In this document: in pieces, positions 22,691 through 32,500 of the stretch | Layout of the letters: each line of letters opens with the position of its first letter | Numbering within the stretch: position 1 is the first letter of the stretch | Source: Macrothele yani | Taxonomy: Eukaryota; Arthropoda; Arachnida; Araneae; Macrothelidae | NCBI GenBank assembly: GCA_039090855.1 | Contig: CM077005.1 | Span: 79,170,607-79,234,606, forward strand | Length of the DNA stretch: 64,000 nt | Direction of reading: 5' to 3' | Made by a program: the position numbers and the translations under genes | The notes under the pieces: generated by a model | The model's database searches: none | Told to the model about the DNA's origin: nothing | Seen by the model: the letters and a program-made list of their open reading frames with translations, nothing else

Positions 22691-23400
22691 TATTATGAAC
22701 GCACTTCGTTTAGTCAAACTACGTAGTTGCTAACGTGACTAAACGCACTTCGTTTAGTCATGTTAGCAACTACGTAGGCTCGACACGAAGTTTGGGTATC
22801 CTTGTCCAGGAACACAAATACGATATCCGAACCAACAGCAATAACACAGCTTTATCAAGGAATGTGGTAAACGGAATTTTACAACCAGACTGGAAAAACA
22901 TTAGGCTACTGGACACTCCAGCATATATATATATTCGCTGCATTTTGTTGAAAGTATGTATATCGAAGCTTTAGGGGACAAATGCTGTAATGACTACTTG
23001 CCTGTGGACATATCAAGAAAATTGGAAAGAGCGTATTACTAACCTGAACTTTAAATTATAGTAATATATATTTACAATTCCAACAATATATAAAATTGAT
23101 CATAACTTTGTATTTGTAACGAATCCTTGTACAAATATGTTAAACTAATAACTTGTGAAATTATAGTCTTTACGCTGTAATAATGGCAACGGTCATGACC
23201 CATGCGGCATTTGATGATTTATACCCATAATGCATTGTTGCACAACTATATAAAGGAGTACTACTACATTGCCTCTGTTCCACCTGATGATAGGGTAAAT
23301 GTTACCCCGAAAGTGCTAGTGCTAATGTTATCCCGAAAGTGGTGTAAATATCTTTCGTATTTTATTAAATATCGTACATAGACGGCGTGTTTCTCATTTC
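22690..23400 (+). repeat. inverted partial copy of PLE-B 3' region
   Basis: Reads SHVSNYVGSTRSLGILVQEH in 22735-22974, the same domain as 21596-22150 but on the opposite strand. It begins in a dense cluster of short palindromes at 22640-22785 (for example GACTAAACG...CGTTTAGTC and GCGTTCATAATAGC...GCTATTATGAACGC), probably the junction where the two copies joined. Confidence 0.75.
23278..23323 (+). ncRNA. hammerhead-ribozyme-like motif, PLE-B right (partly duplicated)
   Basis: TTCCAC, CTGATGA, then AGGGTAA/TTACCCC, GAAA, GTGCTAGTG. Right after it the segment AATGTTA(C/T)CCCGAAAGTG is repeated once (near 23299-23317 and 23325-23340), so the 3' strand of stem I is interrupted. Less likely to be active than the left copy. 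Confidence 0.55.
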
Positions 23401-24389
23401 GTTTCAATAATCATCTTTTGGGACCAAGATGGAGGTGCGTGCCATTGTTAGTATCTGGATTTTTTTTTTTTTTTTTGTTTTGCCTGTTCAGTGTGGGAAG
23501 TTTCTCTTTTATGAAAGCCACAAGCTTATCTAAATCTTTGGCCTTTTGCTTTGTTGTACTGGTCTCAGGGGTATCTTCATTTTCAGAGCTTGAAAAATCA
23601 TGTTGCAATACACAGGCAACTTTATTTTTAACACTTGATTGTATTTGTTTTATTTTCCTTTTTCCATATGACAATCTTCTGAGCTGTGGTACAGAATGCA
23701 GCTTCAAAGGAAAACTGCCAATATTACTCATGCCCATATTGATTTCGTCCAGTGTTTGTTATTTTTCTACTGATTCTTGTAGTAGTGTTAATTCTTTGTC
23801 ACTTGTGTTTTCACTTTCATACTGTGCAGCTGTGATGTCTAAACCAAATTCAAAGCTTGCTTCCTCTAGTCTCATAGCCCTATTTCTACAGTTACAAAAG
23901 ATCTTATGCCCAGGTTTGACATTAACATGTTTTTGCATGAATTCCTTTGCTAATCGTAGACTGACCATCCTTAGAGAGCTTCTAACAGATTTTTTATGAA
24001 CTTGAAATGGATTGCAGCATGATTTTTGTTGTTCCTCAAATTTTGTTATATAGTAGTATTCATGATGAAAACATGTCACAGTACTTCCACATTCTGCTAT
24101 TTCAGCTCTTAAACACAGTATTTCCTTATCAACTTCACTTATCTCCTCAACTCTTTTCAGTCCCCTTTGTCACATAGCATGTTTTGTGACATGGTGTTTG
24201 GGCCATCTGCCCAACACTGCAGAGGTTTTGTTGATCCATTACTGAGGAAGTAAGCAGTAAGAGAATATGTACAAACTAAGAAAACTTTCCCTCTCAGCAA
24301 AATAACAGTAACAGTTAATTTAAATCTTACTCTCTCAGCAAGCTAAAACTCTTAACTGAAAGGCAAACCAAAGGGGTTGGTCATGACCA

Positions 24390-24600
24390 AGGTACTAGTG
24401 AAACAAACCAAAACTAAACTTTGATTGGCAGTTGGAAAAACCTAACCAAAGCTAAACATTTATTAGCAGTTGGAAACTAAACCAAAACTAAACATTTATT
24501 AGCAGATTGGAAACCAAACCAAAACTAAACATTGATTGGCAGTTGAAAACCTAACCAAAAATAAACATTGCCTGTCAGTTTAAAACCCTACTGTCACTGA
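24390..24600. repeat. minisatellite, ~46-50-bp unit, about four copies
   Basis: Unit of the form AACCAAAACTAAACATTGAT followed by TGGCAGTTGGAA, repeated with point changes and small indels. Lies between the transposase gene and the right terminal repeat of the Sola-like element. Confidence 0.7.
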
Positions 24601-25996
24601 CTGGAAGTTTAAAACCCAAAATAAAACTCCATTCCCTGAAACATATTTCAGAAAGTTCTTATCTTTCAACATTTCCTCTACCCACATCCCCTTGTGATGA
24701 TTAAATCAGCTGATAAAGCAAACTTGTGATATGTTGAAATGTGTTCTATGCACTGCTAAAAATGGTTACTCTCGTTGATGCTTTGTGCACTGATACTCAG
24801 GAAAATTTATTTCACATAATGTTTCAAATCAATCAGTGCTTAAAATTTTTTATTTGATTTTGTTTCACTTCGTCAATTGTAAAAAATGAAGCAAAAAAAA
24901 CTGCAGATTGAGTCCAAATTATCAGTTATTAAGAATATAGGAATTTATTTTTTCAACTATAAGGAATACATTTAAAACTCGTTAGCCTCTAAATTTGATT
25001 TGGAAATTTACCAAAACTGGAAAAAATCCTTGTAATCATGATATACAAGATATTACTTGGGGGGGGGGAATCTTGTTGCTACATAGCTAGCAATTTATTA
25101 ACAAAATTACATGTTTGATTATTCTCAAAGTATGCTACAGAGTAGCAAATTGGAAAGTTGAAATTTTATGTAAAAAATGAATAAACTATTTCTTTTCATT
25201 TTTGCAGAGTTTCTTACGCCTCAGCATGTGAGAGTAACTATATCTTGTTAACACACACACACACGCACAAAGATTTAAGTTGAAAAGCTGCCACATGATA
25301 TGCTTCATCATTTGCAACAGGATCAGTTTGATGTTGAACAAGTGGTTAGGCCTAATTTTCGAGTGCTGTGTCTCAGAAACTATGGAATGTGGAAGATAAA
25401 AAAAAAAATCCAAAACGGTGAGTCAGGTTTGTAGAACAAAATGGCTGAACTGTCGAAGGAGAGCCCTCTATGAAATTCAGATAATTTTAACCATCTGAGA
25501 AAATATGCTGATAACCACCATTTTTTTTTTCAAATATGTTATAGGATGTGTTAAACATCAATATAAAATATATATATATATCTCCCTCATGCCAGAGCAA
25601 TATTCTACAGAGCCTCCCATAAAACGTCTAAATTTTGCTGTAATTTTTCACTTCACGACTAGGTGGCACTCACTTAACTGGTGTTTCAGGTAAAATGAAA
25701 AGTGTTTTCAATATGTAGGGACCCTTTTCCATGTGATTCCAAAGTTTCATTCTCCTAAATTCAGTAGCACACAAACTACAGCACGTTATGTAAAAAGTGG
25801 CATGCTACTGCACAGCTGCAAAAGTGGGTGTTCGGCTAAATTTTGGAGCACTGTATTTTAAAAATAATGTGGTTTAAAAAACTGAAACTTAGGATTTTCC
25901 CACATCTTTATCGGGTATATTTACCTGCCAAGTTTCATTAAAATCCGAGTCGGTGGGTGACATGGCCTTGGTGAACTGACATGGAATGACCCAGTA

Positions 25997-26152
25997 ACAA
26001 CAACAACAACCTGTGAGCAGATATGATGAAACTTTCAACCTTAAAAGGCCAGCTGCATAACAAAATGTTCTCGTTGATGTGCATGAAGTGTATAACAGGA
26101 ATGAAGCCAAGAGCTTTTAGGTAAGTGTTTGGCCTTTCTGGTTGTTAAGTCA
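25997..26152 (+). repeat. right terminal inverted repeat of Z (outer block), with empty LINE target
   Basis: Inverted match to 8336-8389 plus 13926-14017. Carries ATAACAGGAATG once, uninterrupted, at 26092-26103. This is the pre-insertion form of the site used by LINE-1 and LINE-2A in the left copy. Confidence 0.8.
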
Positions 26153-26202
26153 TTAATGACTGCATTTTTTGGTGCTTATTGCCTATGAAGATGCAAATAA
26201 TA
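26153..26202 (+). repeat. one-sided 50-base extension of Z
   Basis: Sequence between the end of the right repeat (GTTAAGTCA) and the target duplication AGAAATTTTCAA, with no counterpart at the left end of Z. Begins with TTAATGACT, which forms a small palindrome with the preceding AAGTCA. Confidence 0.55.
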
Positions 26203-26700
26203 AGAAATTTTCAAGTTCACACCAAATATTTTTTTTGCTATATCACCATCATATAAAATATGTGTAGGTATCTCTCTATCATTTCCTCTGGTCGGCTATC
26301 AGCTGTTTCATGGGCACCATCACCAAGTCATAAAAGCCATTCACGGAATGATGAATCAACAGATCGAACATTACTTTTGAGTCTTAAAATCTCAAACTTC
26401 TCCCATAGTTGGTTGAATTTAATGCTGGCTTTTAAGTATTTTTGTTCTGTCACCGTGTTTGACAACTGGGAGAGTTTTTCTAAAGTCTCCTACAAGTAAA
26501 AAGACTTTGCCACCAAAAGGTTTCTGATTTCTCATAATATCTTTCAGTATTCAGACAACTGCAAGTAAAGCAGTACTGGGGGCCATTGTAGTTTCGCCCC
26601 AAATGATGGCTTTCGCAGATCGAATGATTTCGGCATCGATGGGATTAATCTTTATATTTGATGTAGATGTTTCATTTAAAGGTGGCACTAATTTAAATTG
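26203..26700 (-). pseudogene. Helitron Pif1-like helicase, N-terminal half (main part)
   Basis: Reads NETSTSNIKINPIDAEIIRS, AKAIIWGETTMAPSTALLAV, then in other frames RNQKPFGGKVFLLVGDFRKT followed by LPVVKHGDRTKIL, KFSQLWEKFEILRL-like and SNVRSVDSS-like sequence, ending GVNLKIS. IIWDE-A-TMAP (Walker B; here IIWGETTMAP, so the catalytic Asp is Gly) and GGDFRQ-LPVV (here VGDFRKTLPVV) are helicase motifs II and III. Upstream residues (TGIAANL-type, 30093-30170) are on the far side of LINE-2B. Confidence 0.8.
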
Positions 26701-29700
26701 CGGGCGGTCGTAGTGAGCGATGGGTTTGCCTCCTCGGGGCGCTCCGTGGTAACAATGGCACACACAACAGCAACTAGGCCTCTGTGAATCTTGGAGAGGT
26801 GCAAGCTAGTTCTGTGTGACATTGGCGAAAAGACCCCAACTCACTGGGTTTTGTTCCAGAATCCTTAGGTTGAATGACCAACTGGAACCCTCAGCTGTGG
26901 GCTAATCCCCCACACTGATGTACTTACCTGATTAAAAAGACAAAAAGAAATATTAAGAATGACTCAAGTGTGGGATATGGTGGACCTACCACACTTGAGA
27001 AGGACGGTCCACCATGGAATCGACCTGGACTTTCTAAACGGCATATGAGAAAGAGATCTCGGCTGAGTGAATGTAAGATTGGTGTATGGAATACTAGAGG
27101 TATAAATGGCAAGATGAGTGAGGTGATTGAGGAGATGAAGAAGTATAGACTGGATGTGCTGTGTGTAAGTGAAACCAAAAAGAAGGAAATTGGGGTAGAA
27201 GAAGTGAATGGCACGGTGAGTGTGTGGTCTGGAGTATTGGATAATATGAGAGGACAGGCTGGTGTAGGTGTGATTTTAAGTGAAAAGATGAAGAACAACT
27301 TGATTCATTATAGTTGCATAAGTGAGAGAATTCTCTGGATTCGTTTGAAAGTGAAACTTCAGAGAATTGTAATCGTTGTAGTGTATGCTTCTTGTGACTC
27401 TGAACCTTCTGATAAGAAAGAAGATTTCTGGAATGAGCTAAAAGCTGTTTTGAGCCAGTTTGGTGCTAAAGAAAAAGTTATAATAGTTGGGGATTTCAAT
27501 GCTAGAGTAGGTGTGCAGAATGCAATTTCTGACAATGTTCTGGGTAAGTTTAATGATCCTTGTGTGAATGATAATGGTGAAAGATTAATTGAACTCTGCA
27601 TTGAGAATGGTTTGTGTGTATCTAATACATTTTTCAACCACAAGTATATACACACATATACTTGGGAAAATCGTACTCTTGGTCAAAAGAGTGTGATAGA
27701 TTTTGTTGTTTACGATCAGCGTTTGAAACACTTATTTGTTGACACCCGTGTGATGAGAGGTGCGGATGTTGGTTCTGATCATTACTTGGCGGTGTTGCGG
27801 GGGAAACTTAATGTTGGTTGGAGGAAAAGGAATAGGAAGAGACCCAGGATAGAAAGAATAAAGGTTGATAGGCTCCTTGAAGATCATCAGCGGTACTCTG
27901 TCTTACTCAGAGAACGACTGAAGGATCTGAAATCTTGTGAGAGGGATGTAGAAAAGAAGTGGGAATGTTTTAAGAACTGTGTTGTCACTGCTGCTAAAGA
28001 GGTCTGTGGCACCACAATAGTGGGTAACAATAGAGGTGATGCTTGGTGGAATAGTGAGATTGATGAGGCAGTAAAGAAAAAGAAGGAAGCCTATTTGGGG
28101 ATGTTGCAAGGTAGAGTCTCTGTGGATGAATATCGCTGTAAGAAGCGTGAAGCTGCTAAGCTGATTCGCCACAGTAAGGCAAAAGACGGGAAGGAGACAG
28201 TGGAAAGGCATGAACTGGCTTTTTGGAAAGATAGAAAGTCCTTCTGGAAGTACATGAGACTCAGTAAAAATAGGAGAAACAAAGTAGTAAGTTGTGTAAA
28301 GAATGAGATTGGGGAAATGATATGGGAGCCCAATGAGTTAAGTGAAAGATGGGGTGAATACTTCTGTGAGTTATTAGATCAGGAGAGCAAAAATGATTCT
28401 GTGACAGATGCAGATGATGTCACAATGAGGGATGAAAGCACAGGAGGGATCTCAAGAGAAGAAGTGTGTAAAGCTCTAAAATCTCTTCAGAATGGTAAGG
28501 CTCCGGGAGTTGATGGCATAACTGCAGAGATGTTGAAATATGGTGGTGACTCTATAATTGACTGGTTAACTGAAATTGGCCAGTTGTGCTGGGAGTTAGG
28601 AATGGTCCCTCGGGATTGGAAGGATGCTATCATTGTTCCCTTGTATAAGGGAAAAGGTGATCAGACTGAATGCAAGAACTATCGTGGTATTAGCCTACTG
28701 AGTGTGCCGGGGAAAGTGTTTGGTAAGGTTGTTATTGAAAAAGTACGGGGTCTTACATCAGAGAAAGTGTATGATGTTCAGAGTGGTTTTATGCCTGGTA
28801 AAGGCTGCACACTAACCAGAATTTTGCATTGTGCATGATGATTGAAAAGTATCTGGCTGTTGGGAAGAAAGTTTTTGCTGCCTTCATAGATTTAGAGAAA
28901 GCTTACGACCGAGTGAATAGGACACTTTTGTGGAAGGTTTTGAATGAATATGGTGTTACTGGGAATCTACTTAATAGTGTAAAAGCCATGTATGCTGGTA
29001 GTAGAGCTTGTGTACGAGTGAATGGTGTTTTATCAAAATGGTTTTCCATTGGTGCAGGAGTTAGACAAGGTTGTGTAATGTCACCATGGCTGTTTAATAT
29101 ATTTATGGACGCATGCATGCGTGATGCCAAAATAGATAATAGTGGTTTATGTCTTGGTGATATCCGTGTGTGCAGATTGCTGTATGCTGATGACACTGTC
29201 CTGTTGGCAGAGAGCAAAAGTGAGTTGCCGAGTATGTTGACTCGGATGCACGAAGTTTGCATGAAATTCAAACCGAGAATAAATAAGGGAAAAACCAAAG
29301 TTGTGTTTGAGAGAGGAATTGGTAGCACTGAATGTAATGTAAGTATAAATGGCACTGTGATTGACCAGGTGAGTGAGTTTGTGTATTTAGGAAGCATGTT
29401 TGACAGAGAGAACAAATTGGATGGTGAAATCAGTAGGCGAGTGAATTCTTCTTTGAAAGTCATAGCTGCTCTGGGAGGTTTTCACAGGAATGATGGGTTC
29501 TCTAGAGAGTCCCGCATGGCTGTGTATGAAACAGTAATTGTTCCTACTCTGATGTATGGCAGTGAAACCTAGGTACTGCAGAAGATGCATAGAAGTTGTT
29601 TGTGTGCTGGAGAAATGCGTTACTTACGTGGGGTTTGTGGCAAGACACAATCTGATTGTGTGAGGAATGAAGATGTATTGCAGTTGTGTGATGTAAAGCA

Positions 29701-30078
29701 AAATGTTGTTAGCAAGGTGGAGACCAATATGCTTCGGCGGTTTGGCCATGTTGAAAGAATGAGTGATGAAATGCTTACTAAGAAAATCTTTTCAGCCCAA
29801 GTGGCAGGAAGGAAAGGCAGAGGAAGGCCAAGGAAGACATGGGTGGATCAGATTCAGGAGTGTCTGCATGAGAAAAAGATTATGAGTATGAAGTATAAAA
29901 GATCTTGTGTAAGGCGTATAATGGATATCAGTGAAGCATGAGTTGTATGTCAAGATCGCTGAAAATGGCGAAGTTTGATACGACAACAATAAGTAAAAAT
30001 ATCTGGAAGTTTGTATTTCTTTTTGGTGCTAACCTCTGAATCTCAGAGAACAGCTTAGTGATATGTATGTATGTATGT
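26701..30078 (+). mobile_element. LINE-2B: RTE-like non-LTR retrotransposon, full length
   Basis: 3378 bp on the + strand, starting CGGGCGGTCGTAG and ending in a short ATGT tail. Perfect 14-bp target duplication ACTAATTTAAATTG (26687-26700, 30079-30092). Inserted in the Helitron helicase. Same element as LINE-2A in opposite orientation. Better preserved. Confidence 0.93.
26970..29941 (+). pseudogene. LINE-2B endonuclease / reverse transcriptase (few lesions)
   Basis: Open from 26970 to 28838: APE endonuclease with IGVWNTRGINGKMSEV, LCVSETKKKE, GVGVILSEKMKN, IIVGDFNARVGVQN and GADVGSDHYLAVLRGKLN; linker; then RT motifs GKAPGVDGITAEMLKYGG and QTECKNYRGISLLSVPGKVF. A +2 frameshift at about 28810 (GCACACTAACC) moves the RT palm to 28829-29572: FAAFIDLEKAYDRVNRTLLW (catalytic Asp), GAGVRQGCVMSPWLFNIFMD and RLLYADDTVLLAES (active site intact). 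A TGG-to-TAG stop follows GSET at about 29570. The C-terminal part to 29941 has RRFGHVERMSDEMLTK and GRGRPRKTWVDQI. Three or so changes separate this from a working frame. Confidence 0.92.
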
Positions 30079-30092
30079 ACTAATTTAAATTG

Positions 30093-30170
30093 GTTAAAGT
30101 ATGTTTTGCTACCTTCTGACAGATTAGCAGCGATTCCTGTGGATAACAGGCAAAGCTATGTTTCCTTCCC
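30093..30170 (-). pseudogene. Helitron helicase, small N-ward piece
   Basis: Reads TGIAANLSEGSKTYFNQFKL and continues across the LINE-2B target site into VPPLNETSTSNIKIN. This matches the G-I-A-A-x-L-L-x-x-G-x-T-x-H-x-x-F-x-L segment after Walker A in Pif1/Helitron helicases. Walker A itself is not present upstream. Confidence 0.7.
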
Positions 30171-30806
30171 CACGGATAGAGATACTTAATACTTCCTAAA
30201 ATGTAACCATAATTATATTAAAAATCAATCTTTTTCTTTGAGTAATGTTCAGACCTGTTAATAGATGGCGCGCCCTGTACGTTGATGACGTCAGTAGACA
30301 AACAAATGTTGGATTGCTTAATTATGGTTATTTGAGTGTATCCCATGCTATAACTTCTATAACAAGTATTAAGTATCCCATGCTATAACTTAAAGTTAGT
30401 TCTATCGATGTGCAAATTTTCATCCTTTGAGAATACATTAATTGCAAAGAAAATATGTAAAGAAGTTTTACCATTGGAAACATAAGGCAGAGATTTTAGG
30501 TGGAACCACCTTACAAACAGCATAATAAAGTAATATCAAGGTTAGTAAAATTTCTGATGTAAAGTTTTCCTATTTCTAAAGAGTTGACCGTGTGATGTAA
30601 CGCATGAGATGACGTCACATCAGCAGTTGTGTTCTTTGTTGCTATGACAACAAAATAAAGTGATGTACACGTGCACTATGCATGTGTAGGTGATGATGTC
30701 ACCTGCACGAAAAGCTAAGCGTGATGTCACAAACGGTTTCTCAGGTTGCTATGACGACTTAAAAAGTTATCCACATCGTCTCAACTTAGCCTTTTATATA
30801 TTAGGA
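30171..30806 (-). repeat. Helitron 5' non-coding end
   Basis: Ends, on the minus strand, with TCCTAATATATAAAAGGC at 30806, the TC start and AT-rich block typical of insect Helitrons. Contains several GTGATGTCAC / GATGACGTCA-type palindromes near 30280, 30610 and 30695-30730 (CRE-like). No Rep coding sequence is left, so the element is internally deleted. Confidence 0.6.
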
Positions 30807-30865
30807 TGTAAGTAAAAAATCATGCATGTTATAAAAAGTTTGAAATACTGATAGATTCAAGTTAA

Positions 30866-31053
30866 AACTGTCATTTCTGAGCATGGAAAAATGAAGATAA
30901 AACATTTTATTTTGATGGTACCGCATTTCTTTTCCAAAAATTTGATTGTCAGAAGTGTCAAAACTACCATTTCTGAGCATGGGGGAAGATAAAACATTTT
31001 ATTTTGATGGTGCTGCATTTCTTTTCCAAAAATTTGAATGTCAGAAGTGTATC
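30866..31053. repeat. two-copy tandem repeat, ~95 bp
   Basis: CATTTCTGAGCATGG, then AAGATAAAACATTTTATTTT, TTCTTTTCCAAAAATTTGA and GTCAGAAGTGT occur at 30872 and again at 30968, with a few substitutions and small indels. Confidence 0.85.
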
Positions 31054-31329
31054 TTGTTGAAGCCATTCTCATGCAATCTTGTAGATGATCACAGAGCATT
31101 CATGATGTATGCTTTGACATCTAAATTTTAATGGTTGAAAAAGCTGCTATGCATATTGATACATATTGAATCAAAGCACGGACATAACTTTAGTAAGTTG
31201 CTTTCACAAAAATTATACTTAAAAAATTAATAAAAAAATTATAATTTAAATTAATTATTATCCATAATTCTTGATGATCTGCCCTATCATTTAAGAGCAG
31301 TCACCTTTGCACTGTTTCATAATTTTTCA

Positions 31330-32500
31330 TTGTATAATCCATGGATTATCTGCTAAAAAAGTTAAAAATATAGGTTCTGTGGATTATACACTGATTTAAA
31401 AAAGTTTTTGCAGCCCTTTGATTTTTTAAAAATCCTAAGGGTACTTGTGAAGGAGAGGGGTGTAATTGGAAAAGGAACTCTCATGGAAAATTTTTTTCTC
31501 AGTTCAGGAGTTTGTACGGAGCAGGAGGAGTGGGGTTAGAGGTGTCATTGCTGAGAGTTGCCCCTCTCAGCAATAATTTTGTATTGCTGAGAGGGGCAAC
31601 TTTGACTGTTGTGCTGTGCTGTCTCAGTCTTTGTCAACCCGACAATGAAAATGTATGCACAGCACTTGCTGCATAAAACTATGCGTGCCTCCTTTCAAAG
31701 TTCCTTGTTTTGGATCTTGTGTGCGATGTGCCTTGTGTTTAGTTCATCCTTCACCATTTTGACCAACATCATTGCTGCTGAGTTTTTCCTTCATTACTAT
31801 TCATGATGTCTTCGAAAAGGAAATGTTTCAGTTACACTGCTGAATTTAAACTTAAAAGTAGGGTGCACAGTTGAGGATATGATTGTGTCACTGTGTGATA
31901 GTTTTCAGAAGATCAGAAAATAATTGCACAGTGCCACGTGAAAATCCACTGTGCCACAATCTAAAATGTAAACAAATTCGTCAGTAAATTCCGTGGAAGA
32001 ATTCCCCCAAGTCCTTAGTGACCCACGTATAAGCCGATTTCCCAACTCTGAAAGCAGGATTTCTTCCAAAAACTTTCAACTTATACACAAGCACATACAG
32101 CATTTTTATGACTTGTTCTGTATCAATGTTTCATTATTGGCAAGGTGTAATGCAATACTCTGGAGCTGCATTGGCATGATTAAATTTTGTGCTCTATGGA
32201 TCCCAAGCCACTGAGCCTTTATTTATCCAGAGATAAAAATATAAAAAAGTAACCTTTCAAAATAAATTTCTTTATTTAATAAGATCGTTTTTTTGTTTTT
32301 TTTTACTTCTTTGGACTCCTGGGTCATTATGTGACCTACTTTTCTGTCGGAAATTCCACTTCCAGATCAACATCTGTGATGTGCAGTTTTTACTGCCTTT
32401 TTTTTTTTATTGAATGTCACAGTGTGCGGATTATACGAAGGAAAAAAATTGTGTGCATTTCACGGTCTGCAGATTATACACTGGTATGGATAATACAACA
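31330..32500 (+). mobile_element. pogo/Tigger-like DNA transposon remnant
   Basis: Ends of the form TTGTATAATCCATGGATTAT (left) and GGATTATACACTG / TATGGATAATACAA (right) are inverted relatives and resemble pogo-type CAGTGTATAATCC termini. Inside, at about 31804-31870, the + strand reads MMSSKRKCFSYTAEFKLK, like the helix-turn-helix start S-S-K-R-K-x-Y-T-x-E-F-K-L-K of pogo/Tc5-type transposases. It then decays into stops. Includes a 17-bp perfect hairpin at 31558-31599. Confidence 0.5.
31558..31599. repeat. perfect 17-bp hairpin
   Basis: TTGCCCCTCTCAGCAAT, loop AATTTTGT, ATTGCTGAGAGGGGCAA. Confidence 0.85.

Larger units (their letters stand above)
21212..23400 (-). mobile_element. PLE-B (Penelope-like), 2189 bp with inverted partial copies
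   Basis: Inserted into the Sola-like transposase with target duplication GTTTCAATAATC (21200-21211, 23401-23412). The minus-strand part (21250-22690) has the RT C-terminus and GIY-YIG. An inverted partial copy (about 22690-23400) repeats only the GIY-YIG and terminal region. The repeats end symmetrically at GAAATGAGAAACAC (21250) and its complement (23400), but 38 extra bases (21212-21249) sit between the target duplication and the left repeat. Both ends carry a hammerhead-like motif. Confidence 0.85.
19435..24240 (-). pseudogene. transposase of the Sola-like element (decayed, split by PLE-B)
   Basis: N-terminal part 23411-24240: EEISEVDKEILCLRAEIAEC, CNPFQVHKKSVRSSLRMVSL and GHKIFCNCRNRA. 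After PLE-B, 20605-21237: LKELYSSFKQQYPDRNVGFS, RPKWCVLAGAAGTRSVCVCT and CMLCHCKNCP. Catalytic part 20000-20480: AIVLMDFSENYSFAIQDEAQ (putative first Asp), FFSDDLDHAA (second), HYFTDGCAAQYK (third), then KSACDGIGGTVK. The C-terminus 19435-19689 contains KFMHPHGLAKSFYW and ICYVPMQHIL. The protein belongs to a multicopy arthropod family with the signature RPKWCVLAGA-GT-SVCVC. Damage includes a 4-base TATC duplication near 20395 just after the first Asp motif, and stops near 20030-20100. Confidence 0.8.
18250..25992 (-). mobile_element. Sola-like DNA transposon, 7.7 kb including a nested PLE
   Basis: Ends GGGTCATTCCATGTCAA at 18250 and the inverted TGACATGGAATGACCC at 25992. The terminal inverted repeats are unusually long, about 680-730 bp (18250 to about 18981; about 25315 to 25992). 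Target duplication AGTA (18246-18249, 25993-25996), confirmed by the empty site at 14018-14021 in the other repeat of Z. The minus strand encodes a decayed multi-domain transposase. A 4-bp duplication and GGG termini are what I recall for the Sola superfamily. The name is tentative, but the insertion itself is certain. Confidence 0.85.
8336..26202. mobile_element. composite insertion 'Z' with ~0.55-kb terminal inverted repeats
   Basis: Inserted into the Helitron helicase, flanked by AGAAATTTTCAA (8324-8335, 26203-26214). The left repeat is 8336-8389, 13926-14431 and a few bases at 15391. The right repeat is about 17890-18249 plus 25997-26152. They match in inverted orientation (TGACTTAACAA at 8336; GTTAAGTCA ending at 26152). 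The right end carries 50 extra bases (26153-26202) absent on the left. With nested elements removed Z would be about 3.6 kb. Its interior (15406-17889) holds only a hAT-like fragment. The superfamily is unknown. The 12-bp duplication and one-sided tail recall PLE-B and PLE-C, but no RT, GIY-YIG or hammerhead was seen. Confidence 0.6.
7874..30806 (-). mobile_element. Helitron (rolling-circle transposon), split by nested insertions
   Basis: Three separated pieces form one minus-strand Helitron. The 5' end (TCCTAATATATAAAAGG reading down from 30806) follows an A, as expected for insertion between A and T. Helicase N-part lies at 30093-30170 plus 26203-26700, and helicase C-part at 7874-8335. The N-part ends in GVNLKIS and the C-part starts with LKISDFKTF. 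The two halves share the 12 bases AGAAATTTTCAA (8324-8335 and 26203-26214, + strand), so element Z between them looks like one insertion with a 12-bp target duplication. The Rep domain is missing (internal deletion between about 30170 and 30800) and the 3' terminus was not found. Confidence 0.75.

Noticed and set aside
18250..25992. A conserved cellular gene (RPKWCVLAGA protein) as a host gene
   Set aside because: It lies between long inverted repeats with a 4-bp target duplication and an empty site, and is full of lesions.
25997..26202. A hammerhead motif in the terminal repeats of Z
   Set aside because: Sequences such as ATATGATGAAACTTTC and GTTGATGTGC look similar at first, but no CTGATGA-stem-GAAA arrangement with a stem I can be drawn on either strand.
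30280..30735. CRE-like TGACGTCA sites as a host enhancer
   Set aside because: They cluster in the non-coding 5' end of the Helitron and are better explained as part of that element; no host promoter is near.
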